A DNA stretch of 36,168 bases from Perkinsus olseni (Eukaryota; Perkinsozoa; Perkinsida; Perkinsidae). The stretch is taken from positions 1 to 36,168 of the forward strand of contig JABANP010000525.1 in NCBI GenBank assembly GCA_013115135.1, written 5' to 3'. The position numbers and the translations under genes are program-made. Below are positions 1-10,200 of this stretch, piece after piece (within the stretch, counting starts at the first letter, position 1; each line of letters begins with the position of its first letter). The notes under the pieces were generated by a model. It saw only the letters and a program-made list of their open reading frames with translations, ran no database searches and was not told the DNA's origin.

Positions 1-59
1 GATTAGCGCTCGCCCGTGTAATCGATCATATTGATCTGGTCCTTCCAGAGTTGCGTCCA

Positions 60-101
60 TTTTTCTCACTCTCTTCCTCCACCTTAACCTTCTTCTCCTA
101 G
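60..101 (+). promoter_or_regulatory. Polypyrimidine tract and AG splice acceptor just upstream of a start codon
   Basis: A pyrimidine-dominated run of about 40 nt ends in CCTAG at 97-101, only 11 nt before the ATG at 113. This is the layout of a splice acceptor. It could end a 5' UTR intron, or accept a trans-spliced leader if the organism uses one. The sequence alone does not separate the two. Confidence 0.5.
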
Positions 102-112
102 CTGTCGTTATT

Positions 113-770
113 ATGTTGAAGGTGTCTCGTAGTAGCCTTGGTGGTGCTGGTGGGTCGTCTTCGATGGCCGAACAGTTGTTTCCGGGGCATAAGGATAAGA
201 TATGGGCTATGATACCAGATGAGTATAAATTAATGAAAATAAGATATGACAATAATATATTCGAGAATGGTGTTAACAAACATAAAACCTTCCAAAAAAG
301 GTTTATTGCCTACAAAGATAATATCGAACAAAGTTTTATACCGTCCCAAAAGTATAGGAAACCATCTATTGACTGGAGGAGACAGGAAGCCAGAGGTACT
401 TTACATATTGGAAGATGGTAATAATAGTAACAACAATACTCATGATGATGATGGTTATGATGTTCTGTTGATAGGTATGAAGGTCCGAATGGTACTGATT
501 ATCGCCCTGGTAAGACTTTCGATAGGCTGAAGCAGTTAGTACCATTTACTGAGGAAGAATGGTCACAGAGACAACAACATCGTACTTGGGATGGTGTGAA
601 GTTCGTTATGATATCTTGGGCAGGTAGTAGTACTACTAACAATAGTAGCAAGAACTATTAGTAGTGTCTGCCTGTTATTAGTTTGGATGGGATGGAAGAT
701 GACACAGACCTATCCCATTGTGTGGTGTGAAGAGGAAGAGGAGCAGCTAGTTGTGGCTGATGATGAGTAG
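113..770 (+). CDS. Three-exon gene for a small protein of unknown function
   Basis: Exons 113-417, 475-623 and 682-770 join in phase to a 180-residue protein. The introns 418-474 (57 nt) and 624-681 (58 nt) start GTAATA and GTAGTA and end ATAG and TTAG. Exon 1 ends after TG of a Trp codon that is completed by the G at 475. An alternative start at 164 begins MAEQLFPGHKDK. Near the C-terminus lies one hydrophobic stretch (GVKFVMISWAVWMGW), followed by an acidic tail with EEEEE. That pattern would suit a small single-pass membrane or membrane-associated subunit. I do not recognise the family. Both introns put an immediate or near stop in frame if retained. The reading frame is convincing because both junctions preserve it; the function is unknown. 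Confidence 0.6.
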
Positions 771-1185
771 GCGTGATGATGTTGTTGTTGAGGTGGCATC
801 ACAGTCATTACAACATTATTACTCACCATCATTATTGAGTAGTATATATTCCTTCTCATCATCACATACTATGTTTTGTTGAGTGATTAACCATCATCAC
901 AATAACAACAACAACATGCTGGTTTGGTCGTGCTGTCGTTGTCGTTGTTGGTGTTGTTGAATTATGAATATCTATGAAACTCCTCCTCGGTCCTCATGAT
1001 AACACTACCACAACAATCATGCCTTTCATCATGGAAGGACAAGAAGGTGAGGTAACTGGTATGATGATAGGATAACGATGTAATTGATAATCTGATGATG
1101 GTATTGAGTATGATATTAATAAGGTCGAGTAATAGTATCTTCATACATCATCATCCATCAACCAGAAGGTTGATGGTGGTAATAA
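771..1185. other. No gene recognised; AT- and trinucleotide-rich spacer
   Basis: The stretch is rich in CAT, CAA and GTT triplets. Short open stretches (around 1010-1070) include a donor-like GTGAGG, but I could not join them in phase to anything. I see no RNA gene. Confidence 0.5.
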
Positions 1186-1398
1186 TTGTGGAAGGTGATG
1201 CTTTGGGAGGGGCACAATAATATTCGTACTACTACTAGTAGTAGGATGGTGATGATGATAATACTATCATACGAGTATAAACAGCAGCGAGAGCAAGAAG
1301 AAGCATCAGGAGACTTTTACAAGGATATCTATTATTATTGGGTATGGATCGTTGTGCTTCTCTTCATGGTCTACAATATGGTTTCGTCGATGATGTAG
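1186..1398 (+). CDS. Possible terminal exon with a C-terminal membrane segment
   Basis: The frame ends with a Gln/Glu-rich stretch followed by FYKDIYYYWVWIVVLLFMVYN, a clear hydrophobic segment only a few residues from the stop at 1398. This resembles the tail of a tail-anchored protein. The first half of the frame is low-complexity and probably intronic or noncoding. I could not find an upstream exon that joins in phase, so the start is unknown. It may also be a chance open frame in AT-rich DNA. Confidence 0.25.
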   Translation: MWKVMLWEGHNNIRTTTSSRMVMMIILSYEYKQQREQEEASGDFYKDIYYYWVWIVVLLFMVYNMVSSMM

Positions 1399-1989
1399 GA
1401 GGAGATGAAGAGACGAGGGTATACATCAACAACAACAACAGTCTCGTTAAATATGATGATACACGGCCATCAGTGTGATGCCAACATCACACTTGATCAT
1501 AGTGATCATAGACCGAAAGTGTCACACAAGCAGACAGGGTAGTTAGATATACTCGTTAGGGATGGGGAGAAGGAGAAGAAGAGTGGTAGCATCATCATCA
1601 TCATCATCACCAGTAGCAGCAGCATGAGTAATAAGTGTAGGATACATCATTCATATTCTCTACCCATCATCACCATAATAATACTACCACTACTGCACTA
1701 TCTTTTGCCATTACACCGTCGTCGTCGGATATACACGATAGGAGACGGAGGAGGAGGTATTAGAATGGGAAGTGTATCGTTTGGAGTGGTATTCTTGTGA
1801 TAATTATTAGGATGTATGATCACTCTGCGATCAGTCATCATAGTCATCCTATCAACCCTACAGCGACAATAACAAGAAGAAGTAGCGCCTCATCGCCACT
1901 ACCACCTGTGTTGTTAACAGCACGACAGGTTTTGACTATCACCACACGATAATGAGTATCGTCCTGCTACCAGGCACATAACCTGATTG
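1399..1989. other. No gene recognised; noncoding spacer with microsatellites
   Basis: About 590 nt with CAA, CAT, GGA and CAG runs and no convincing exon. It contains one notable hairpin, listed separately. The end of it precedes the pseudouridine synthase gene and should hold that gene's promoter, but I see no recognisable element. Confidence 0.5.
1469..1497. repeat. Short inverted repeat (hairpin) with CCAA loop
   Basis: ATCAGTGTGATG (1469-1480) and CATCACACTTGAT (1485-1497) are complementary over 12 pairs with one bulged T, around the tetraloop CCAA. It is followed by GATCATAGTGATCATAG, a short direct repeat. No poly-U run follows, and the role is unknown. Confidence 0.5.
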
Positions 1990-2300
1990 ATGCTCCAAAG
2001 GGACATCACCATCTGCAACACAACAAGCAGCAGCAGCACTCATGTTTACATGATTGTTGTATTCTCCTCATCATCTTTGTTGAGTCATTGTTGGATATTC
2101 GATAGTATTCATCCTGCAATGTCATCATCATCGTTGCACACCGATATGATACCATCAAACCAACAGCAACAGCAGCAGCAGTCCAGGGTTGATGATGATG
2201 ATGTTCATATCAACAACACCATCATGGGTGTACCTACACCGCTGAAGGAAGCACGAACAACAACAACAAGGACAGCAGCAGCAGCAGCAGCAGCAGCCAA

Positions 2301-2339
<39 letters not shown>

Positions 2340-4037
2340 TACTAGTACTACTAGTACAAGGACAATACATCGACTTACTTCTAATAACAGGAAGAGGGAA
2401 TACTATCACAACAAGGACACTGATAAGAAGAAACAAAAACGAAGACGTGATCAACGTGAAGCGCGTCAAGTATTACGGTATCCGTTAGGAAGGCCTATTG
2501 GGGATTTATTGAATACTGGTGACATCCATGCTGCTACTCATCATCCTCCTATTGCTCCGGGTCATCATGACGCATCATTATACAATATTACTACTACTTA
2601 TGATAAGCAGGAACATCATCCAACTCCCATCACAAATATACCATTACATCTTAGAACGTAATACTGTGGTAGCATTATTATCATTACAATAATGTTGTTC
2701 ATGTTAGGGATACTTTACCAATGGTCAGTATAATATACAAACCACCTGGTTATGCTTGTAGTAGTAATAAAAATAGTACCACAACAATCACCACACATTA
2801 CGGAAAGCATGATAATGATTATTATCAGAATAATGGGATAATATCAAAGTCGTGCAGTGCTGTAATAGTAATGATAATGTTGTTCAGGGTCAAGTGTTTT
2901 TATTATTAGGTAGATTATGTTAATAAATATTTGAATATTGGAAGTATTAATTGTGATACTACAGTACAATGTGGGTTCGTACACAGGCTTGATATATTCA
3001 CTAGTGGTATCGTTATGGTGGCACATGATTATGGATCTTATTATCAATTAAGACATCAATTCAAGAATAGGACTGTATTGAAAAAGTAATAGCATAATTG
3101 CTGATGATGATGATCGTGGTTATTATTAGATATATATGTTTAGTACATGGTGATATGGGTGGTGATGATAGTGGTGTTATACACACCAAAATAAGGACAT
3201 ATTATGATGACAAAAGGAAGATGATGATGTCGAAGGACCAACAGCAGAGGGAGCAATACCACTCAACTTCAACAACAAGTTGTATTGCAACTGGTAGTGA
3301 TGGTAAGGATGCCATTACAAAATGGAGAGTTATACAACGCTACAACGTTAATGTGAAGAAGAACAGGTAATGAGAACACTGTGATGTTTATGGTGGTAGG
3401 GTAGTAGTCTTGACTAGGTACACTATTGTACAAGAAAAGGTATCTTTACTTGAAGTAGAGATACCAACAGGTAGAACACATCAAATAAGAGTACATATGA
3501 ATCATATAGGACATTCTATAGTATCTGATTATAAGTAATAATAATATCATCACCTCATCGTCGTCGTATCATCGTGGTATTATTGAGGATAATGTGGTAT
3601 TGATTAGATATAATACATCAGATAGACAATATAATGAGGAAATCCAATGGTGTCCAAGATTGTTCCTTCATGCATGGTTATTGGCATTTTATCCACCATC
3701 ATCTATGCTACTCAACACAACACCCAAGGCACATCATCATCATCAACCATTGAAACCACATCATACCACACCAATGGGTAGCAACAACAGTCATTATCAT
3801 CATTTCCTCTCCCTTGTCGTATATTATTCAGGTATTGGCTCGACACCACTACCACAACCTCACCAATTCACAACTAGTGGCTCGTTGCCTCACTCGTGGT
3901 CTACTACTAACGGTTGTGATGGTATAGTTGTCGGTAAAGTTGGTTATTCTGATAAGGCATTGGTCACCACATGCCCCTTACCATCCGATCTATATCAAGT
4001 TATTACTACTAAACTCAGTAAAGCAATAGAGAGGTAA
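1990..4037 (+). CDS. RluA-family RNA pseudouridine synthase, seven exons
   Basis: The product should isomerise uridine to pseudouridine in rRNA, tRNA or mRNA. Exons that join in phase are 1990-2657, 2708-2861, 2910-3085, 3130-3366, 3418-3534, 3608-3777 and 3832-4037. Introns are 44-73 nt. The family signature is complete: YKPPGYAC near the start of the domain, VHRLDIFTSG with the catalytic Asp, the AITKWRVIQRY strand, TGRTHQIRVHMNHIGHSIV, and a C-terminal PRLFLHAWLLAF with PLPSDL. The first ~200 residues are low-complexity: poly-Gln, poly-Ala, long Thr runs and a basic stretch KKKQKRRRDQR that could be a nuclear or nucleolar signal. Translation may start at 1990 or at the later ATG at 2119. 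Intron 3778-3831 is 54 nt and in frame, so retention would add 18 residues; its TATTATTCAG end argues that it is a real intron. The stop overlaps a GTAATA donor-like motif at 4034, so a further 3' exon is possible. The RNA target cannot be inferred. Confidence 0.88.
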
Positions 4038-4358
4038 TAATAGTAGTGATAATAATAACAATAATCAGCACCGGATGCATCACCTACCCGTGGTGTTACT
4101 GCTAGTCATCATCATCATCATCATCATCATGCTGGTGGTGGCCCCCTTCTCCTCCTGCAGGAGGAGGAGGAGCTGTTCACTCATGCTCTCTAGACATGTC
4201 TCCTTATAGATACTGTCGCGTTGTTCTCGTTGTTATTAGTAGTAGTGATCATCATCATCAGGATCGTCCCTATTACAACAACCACAATCATCATCCTCAT
4301 CATCATCATAATCATCATCATCAGCTCCTTCTCATCATCATCATCATCATCATCACCT
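4038..4358. other. Noncoding spacer with (CAT)n microsatellites and an 18-bp palindrome
   Basis: Two CAT/ATC tracts (around 4108-4131 and 4285-4355) dominate. CTCCTCCTGCAGGAGGAG at 4149-4166 is a perfect palindrome inside a GGA-rich stretch. The open frames here are poly-His, poly-Ile or poly-Ser readings of the repeats. Confidence 0.6.
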
Positions 4359-7030
4359 ATGCTGTATCCCTCACCTCCCCATCTCCCTTCTTATGATCCT
4401 ATGTCTCGATTACAATTACTCCCACCTGCTGTGGGATTACGTTATGATAATACCAGTAGTAGTGGTGTGCTGATAGGTAACCCTCATGATGCACATTACC
4501 TATGATGTACAATAATCAGATCCTTTCGCATTCTCTACTACTACCACCACCACGACTACCGCAGCTGATCATAATAGTACTACCACTCGCAGTAGTAATA
4601 ATAGTGACGACGACGGAGGCAACGGAAGGATTATTGTATTGATATATACGCGTAGATACTCACGGGGCTGCTGCAATCAGGACTGGTATTGATGATGATA
4701 ACAAGAGAATGGCGATGATGGGGAAGCCAATGACATCATCATTAGATGGTGAATGGGAGAGTAAATACAAGATACTGGATAAACTATACTCGGATGCTGG
4801 CAATCATGAGGATATCGTTGCATTAGTTAGGTGAGGACACAGGCAGAGGAGGAGAAGGAGGAGCTCAGGGTATCGTGACTACTTCCTATTCAGGGATCTA
4901 TCCAATGTTGATAAATATGGTATTAGAAAGCTACATAGTAAATGGTTAGATAGGGAATGGTGTGGTATGAATGTAAGATATGGTAATGATTATAGATTAT
5001 TAGATGGTATGAGGGAGATTATAGTAGAGAGTTTGATGGAGCTAAGCCAATGGGATGATGCTATTAATATTATCATACTATCCTTAAATGATAAAGATAC
5101 ACCATACTCGGTATTGACGCAGATGAATATCCACATCATGCATTGTTATGTACGCCAAGGGCAATGGGAAGCTGCATATCGTAGGCTCATAGCCACACAA
5201 CAACAGGCTGTATCTGAGAGAGGTGGAGGAGGAGGAGGGTATAATAATGTGGCTGGTAATGTGGATGGTGTGATGATAGGACATAAAGTTAGAGTCGATC
5301 TGGAGAAGTCCTTCGGATGGAACTGTCATATTGCTATACTACAATTCGAGAATCATCATTATGCAGAAGCACTTAAAGCCGCAGAAGCTGCTAAAAAGGC
5401 AATAACAACACCATCAACAACAGGAGGAGGAGGAGTAAAAGGATCTTCCAATAGTAATGATGATCATCATGTACCAGCATCATTACAGTAATAACTATAT
5501 AGTTGATGCTAATGGGCGTCGTACTCGTATTCCACGTCATCCTGTTTTTTTTGTGTAGACCCCCAGCTAACCCTATTACTACTACTGACGAGCCATATTT
5601 CCAGAGGGCATGGGTTAATGTTATCATAGCATGGTGTAGAGGATTGGAGGTATCCTCATCCGCCAACTTTAATAAATTAAAATATGTTATGGAACATGAA
5701 TGGCAAGATGTGGTTGATCTCGATAAATACGCTACTGATGAGAATGCCGTGAACAGGATAACACATTTTGGCCGGATAAGGTAATAACAACAACAGCAAT
5801 AATAATAGTAATCATCATTACCATTACTACCGTCATAACCGTCGTCATCATTATTGGTGTAATTATTCAGGTATTTACGATGGTTATGTAGTATTATCAG
5901 AAGTGTCGGTTGTAATGGAACATTCAAGGAAGATGAGGTTAAATGGTTGTATGATAAGTTAGACCATCTTTGTGAAGATATAAGAAAGGACACCAGGTAG
6001 TAAGTCTTCCCAAGGACATCATCATGCTAATCAACATCATGGTCGTTGCCGTTGTTGTTGTTGTTGTTAGAGTTGGTAGCTGTGCTAATGCTGGTATGAT
6101 GTATTCTAAAGATCTACAAGATGCGTCATTATTATTAAGTTTTGGTAGACAACAGGAATATAAACCATGGGAGTTGCAGATAGACGCAGATGAAGTTGGT
6201 AATGAAGCAAGATATGCCAATCATGCAGATGATCCGAATGCAGCATTAGTACTACGCCCACAGAGAGGTGGTGGTCCATTGACAAGATGGTTGGTGGCTA
6301 CTAGAGATATATCACCAGGGGAGGAGGTAACTACACATTATGGGCCTGCTTATTGGGACATTATACGTACACAACAACACCAACAACCTAGTGATAGGGA
6401 TAAAGGGCGGAGGAGGAGGAGGAGAGCGTCTATGGAAAAGCGTGATAACGACAAGTTACGATGGAAGACGACATGCATGGATGCACCGTCAAGGGCTCAT
6501 GATGGTGGTGGTGATGCTACTGTAATACATGGTACGACTACTGATGATGATGAAAGTGCTTGGCATGACTATCATCATCATCATCATGATGAGGATTCAC
6601 CTTCCTCTTCCTCATCATCCTCATCTTGCTCTACACTTTATTCGTTGGATACTGATTGGGGTTCATGGCCGTCTATTAGTGATCATGATGATGACGACGA
6701 CACTAAGGACGACGATGCAACTCTTCATGATATAACACTATCACCACCTCCACCATTGAGTGATGGTAATATATCCTTACCATATCCAGCATATACTGGT
6801 GCCCCTCCTGATGATGGTTTTGAGAATGATACTGGTGGAGAGCAGCAGCAGCATGGTGGCGAAGGAGCAGGACATGGTGAGCATGCTACCGCTCCTACAT
6901 TTGGACGTAAGAAGAGAAGGAGAAGGAGGACGAGGAGACATTGTGAATATTACAATGGTGTTATGGTTATGCCCCATGACAGGGAGCTGCCTGCGCATGA
7001 ACTATTACAATATTACTGTAGGGATAATAA

Positions 7031-7073
<43 letters not shown>

Positions 7074-7133
7074 TTTTGTTTTGTTTTGTGCTGGGGGCAC
7101 GACATCTCCTGCTTCTGCAGTATGGCCGTATAG
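4359..7133 (+). CDS. TPR and SET-type domain protein, six exons, 3' end reaching a LINE insertion
   Basis: Exons 4359-4476, 4656-4830, 4894-5487, 5559-5780, 5871-5996 and 6071-7133 join in phase (765 residues as read). The middle exon contains helical repeat pairs typical of TPRs (VESLMELSQWDDAINIII; MHCYVRQGQWEAAYRRL; AILQFENHHYAEALKAAEAA). The last exon has the second half of a SET fold: GNEARYANHADDPNA followed by TRWLVATRDISPGEEVTTHY and GPAYW, which match the NHxxxPN cofactor motif and the GEE...Y motif of lysine methyltransferases. The SET N-terminal motifs are not obvious, so activity is uncertain. The C-terminal third is acidic and basic low-complexity sequence (Asp, His, Ser, Arg runs). 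The natural end is lost: the frame enters an (AGT)n poly-Ser tract and then reads into LINE 3' sequence to a stop at 7131-7133. A GTAGGG at 7018 could instead be a donor, placing the LINE in an intron. The 5' limit is also uncertain. Confidence 0.72.
7031..7073. repeat. (AGT/TAG)n microsatellite at the 3' junction of the first LINE
   Basis: About 14 perfect TAG units. Read on the + strand it gives poly-Ser in the SET gene frame; on the - strand it is (ACT)n directly after the LINE tail. Confidence 0.95.
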
Positions 7134-7151
7134 CCCCTGGCTCGGTGAGCC
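7109..7151 (-). other. Tandem hairpins in the 3' UTR of the first LINE
   Basis: CTGCTTCTGCAG (7109-7120) folds with a 4-bp stem and 4-nt loop. GGCTCGGTGAGCC (7139-7151) folds with a 5-bp stem and 3-nt loop. The related LINE at the right has hairpins at matching places with different stem sequences (31243-31256 and 31273-31286). Such 3' structures are often what the LINE reverse transcriptase recognises on its own RNA. Confidence 0.55.
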
Positions 7152-7258
7152 TGACGGCACGCACAATCACTTACGAGTATGCGTGAGTTACGTACGATAC
7201 CAACTGTTACAACCTGTTATTGTAGGGCCCACTCCCACGTTCCAACTCAGTCATCTTG

Positions 7259-10200
7259 TCATTCCTTCCACGAGGGCGCTACCATCCTGAGGAAGCGCCT
7301 GACGCGGTTCAGACCTGTTTCGCCTGCGCCGACGAGAGAATCCCTGATGAGTGCCATGCCCCTCGAGGTTCTCTCTCCTGACAGGAAATCTACCGAATAG
7401 TGATCAGGCCAAATTTTACGACGAATTCTGCTCAGCTTAACAGCTGGGCAACTGAAAAAGTGCGCCAGGTCCTCGCTCGGTCCACAGCAATATCTACACT
7501 TGGTGTCTATCACAGTGCTAGTCAAATGCTGCCTATAGTGTCTAGTGCTACTATGAAAGCTTATCAATTCAGCTAATCTACGCCTGTCTTTTGCTCCCCA
7601 TTTGAGAGCAGTTTTGACAATTTTCAACAGTTGTTTTCGGCCAAGGCCCAAGCCTATCCGTGAAACCGCTCTAGTGCAACGGACTTTTCTCCAGTGTTCT
7701 TCCATCTCATGGTGTGCAGTGTTGATGATCTGACCTTTGGTGCACGACAGAGGCTTGCGCACAATATGGGTCATTGTGCTAGCGCCCGCTCGTGCCCCTC
7801 GTGCCGCAAAGACATCACTCAGCTCGTTGTATAGGTATCCTTGGTGCCCTCGGACCCACCAGTAAAGCACCTTACCGTCTGCGTGTTCAACCCACGCATC
7901 TGTCTTTTGTATGATGGAGTGGACCAACTCAGTGCATCTTGAGTTCCTCTGATTGAACGCCTTCTGTACCCCTCTGATGGCAGCCAGTGAATCCAGACAT
8001 ATGTAAAGGTCAGACTGGTCTTGTGGTAGTTGGTGTGCCCACTGAAGGCAGTTATCAATGCCAGCTAGCTCGCATTGTGCGATGTTGGAGTAGGGGCCGG
8101 TGTTGAAGGATTTGCCTTCGTATCCATGTGGAGCATCTGGATTACATCTTATCACTCCACAGCCTGTTTTCGCGGCTACATTACCGCGATCTACCACCGA
8201 ACCATCCGAATAGAAGCACAATGTGCTTCTTTTCGGAGGGTTCGGTGGTTCTCCGTTCTCAACATTAAAAACTACCCCAGTTGGTGGAGATACACTGATG
8301 CCATCGACGGGAGTGCAAAGTGTCTCCCTGTCGTCGATGGAATCCACGCCCCATCCTTCGAGGATCTTTCGAGTGTTGTCCGACAACGGTGCCTGGGTCG
8401 ATCCTACCTTGTGGAGCTTGTAGCAGGCGAACCTTAACCTGGCCTGAACCCAAATGGGCTCGCAGACTGTGGCTAGCATCCGCGAGGCAAGGTCAGTGGG
8501 TGCTGAACGAGGCAGCCCAAAGAGCTTACGCGCGAATACAGCTTCAAGTTTGGTACATTTTTCAATGTACCATTTACGGGAGGCTGTACCTCCCCAGATC
8601 TCCGACCCGTACAAAAGGGTTGGTATCACGTGAGTCTTCCATGCTAGCAGTGCGAGCTTCGGTGAGAAGTCCCAGTCCTTCACCAACAGACGCCTGAGCA
8701 TGGACAAGGCGCGCTTACCTTTGCCGAAGGCATAGTCTATGTGTGTCCTCCAGTTGTTGTGGGGAGTCAGCCAGAGTCCTAACCACTTGATACAAGGCTT
8801 GGTGTTCTCCGCAATGTAGTGGATGTCGGTATCCTCCAGGTGATCCTTGAGCAGGGCGCTTGTGATTTCACTGTCCGTGATGGTCTCATTCTTGGATGGA
8901 TCCAGGTGTAGGTCTGCCCTGTCAGTCCAAGGCTTAATGACGCTCACGGCATCCTTGAGACCTTGCGACAGTCCGAGTATGCCGTTGGCGATGATTTTGG
9001 CGCAGATGTCATCGGCGTAGATAGCAACCCGTATCCTGTAGGGGCCAGTGAGGGCCTGGAGTCGGTCTCCCATGCGCCAGGTGGCTGCCGCAAAGCAGAT
9101 CGGTGCCAGGACACCTCCTTGGGCCACGCCAGCCGTGCGGAAGGTGTGCCGGTTGTCAAGGAAGATTTGGTGTCCATGTAGGTAGGAATTGAGCAGGCAT
9201 CCCCAGGCTGGGTTCTCAGTGATGGCAACGACCTCATCGATGATGTGTCCGAAGGATATCTTGTCGAAGGCAGAGGACACATCAAACGTTGTGGTCACCA
9301 TCCTTTCATGTCTAGGATCGAAGACAAGACCTGATATGTAATCGACAGCAGTGGTTGTGCTCCGTCCACTGCTGTATCCGTGTATATGGGCAGGTGTAGG
9401 CCCTAGGCTGGCGACAAGCCTCATCTTAATAGCGGCCTCTGCCGTCTTTCCCAGACAGCTCATCAAGGCTACGGGTCGCCAGGCCTTTGAGCCAGTTTTT
9501 CCGTTGTTTTTATATATCATGCAGAGGTCTGACCGTTTAAATATCCTTGGAAAGTGTCCTAGGTTAAGGATGGCAGTTACCATCTTCCTAAAAGCTGGCT
9601 TGAACCACGAAGAATTTTTGGATGCATACTGGATATGCTCATTGAAAATCTGATCCCAGCCGCAGGATTTCCTGGTAGCTAGGCTCGACAGTACTGGTTC
9701 AATGTCCTGGTCGGTGATCTCGCCGCCCAGGTCATCGAGCAAGGTTTGTGGTGGATCCGGGTTCACGGCCACAGGAGATGGTGGGCACTCTTCATTGAGT
9801 CCAAAGAAGTGGTCTAGTATTTCAGCGCTGTCGTACGTGGCAAGACAAGGAGGCCTCGTCTTGAAGCGCTTGTGCATGCCAGTTTCGTCCATGGATAGCA
9901 GGTCTCTCTCGACAGAGTCGAGTTTGGCCTTCTTGACGGCATTGAAGTACTTCCGTTTTAGTTTCTTCACATGGTCTGTCTCTGCTTGACATGTGTGTCT
10001 GTCACGGTCCTCTCTGTTCCGGCTTCTGATTGAGGCCCTGAATGAGTGATATTCTTTACGGAGTTTGTCAAGGCCTTTGTGCCACCATGACGGGCGGCTG
10101 CGTTTGCCATCAGTCTGACCTGGGTGAGCTCTAGGTGTGGATCTAATCACAGCTAGACTCAATCGTTCATCAAGGAGTCTCGCATAGGTGTCAAGGTTCT

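Noticed and set aside
4196..4396. His/Ile-rich frames
   Set aside because: They are readings of the CAT/ATC microsatellites.
8075..8437. Several open frames on the + strand within the LINEs
   Set aside because: Antisense shadows of the LINE coding frames.
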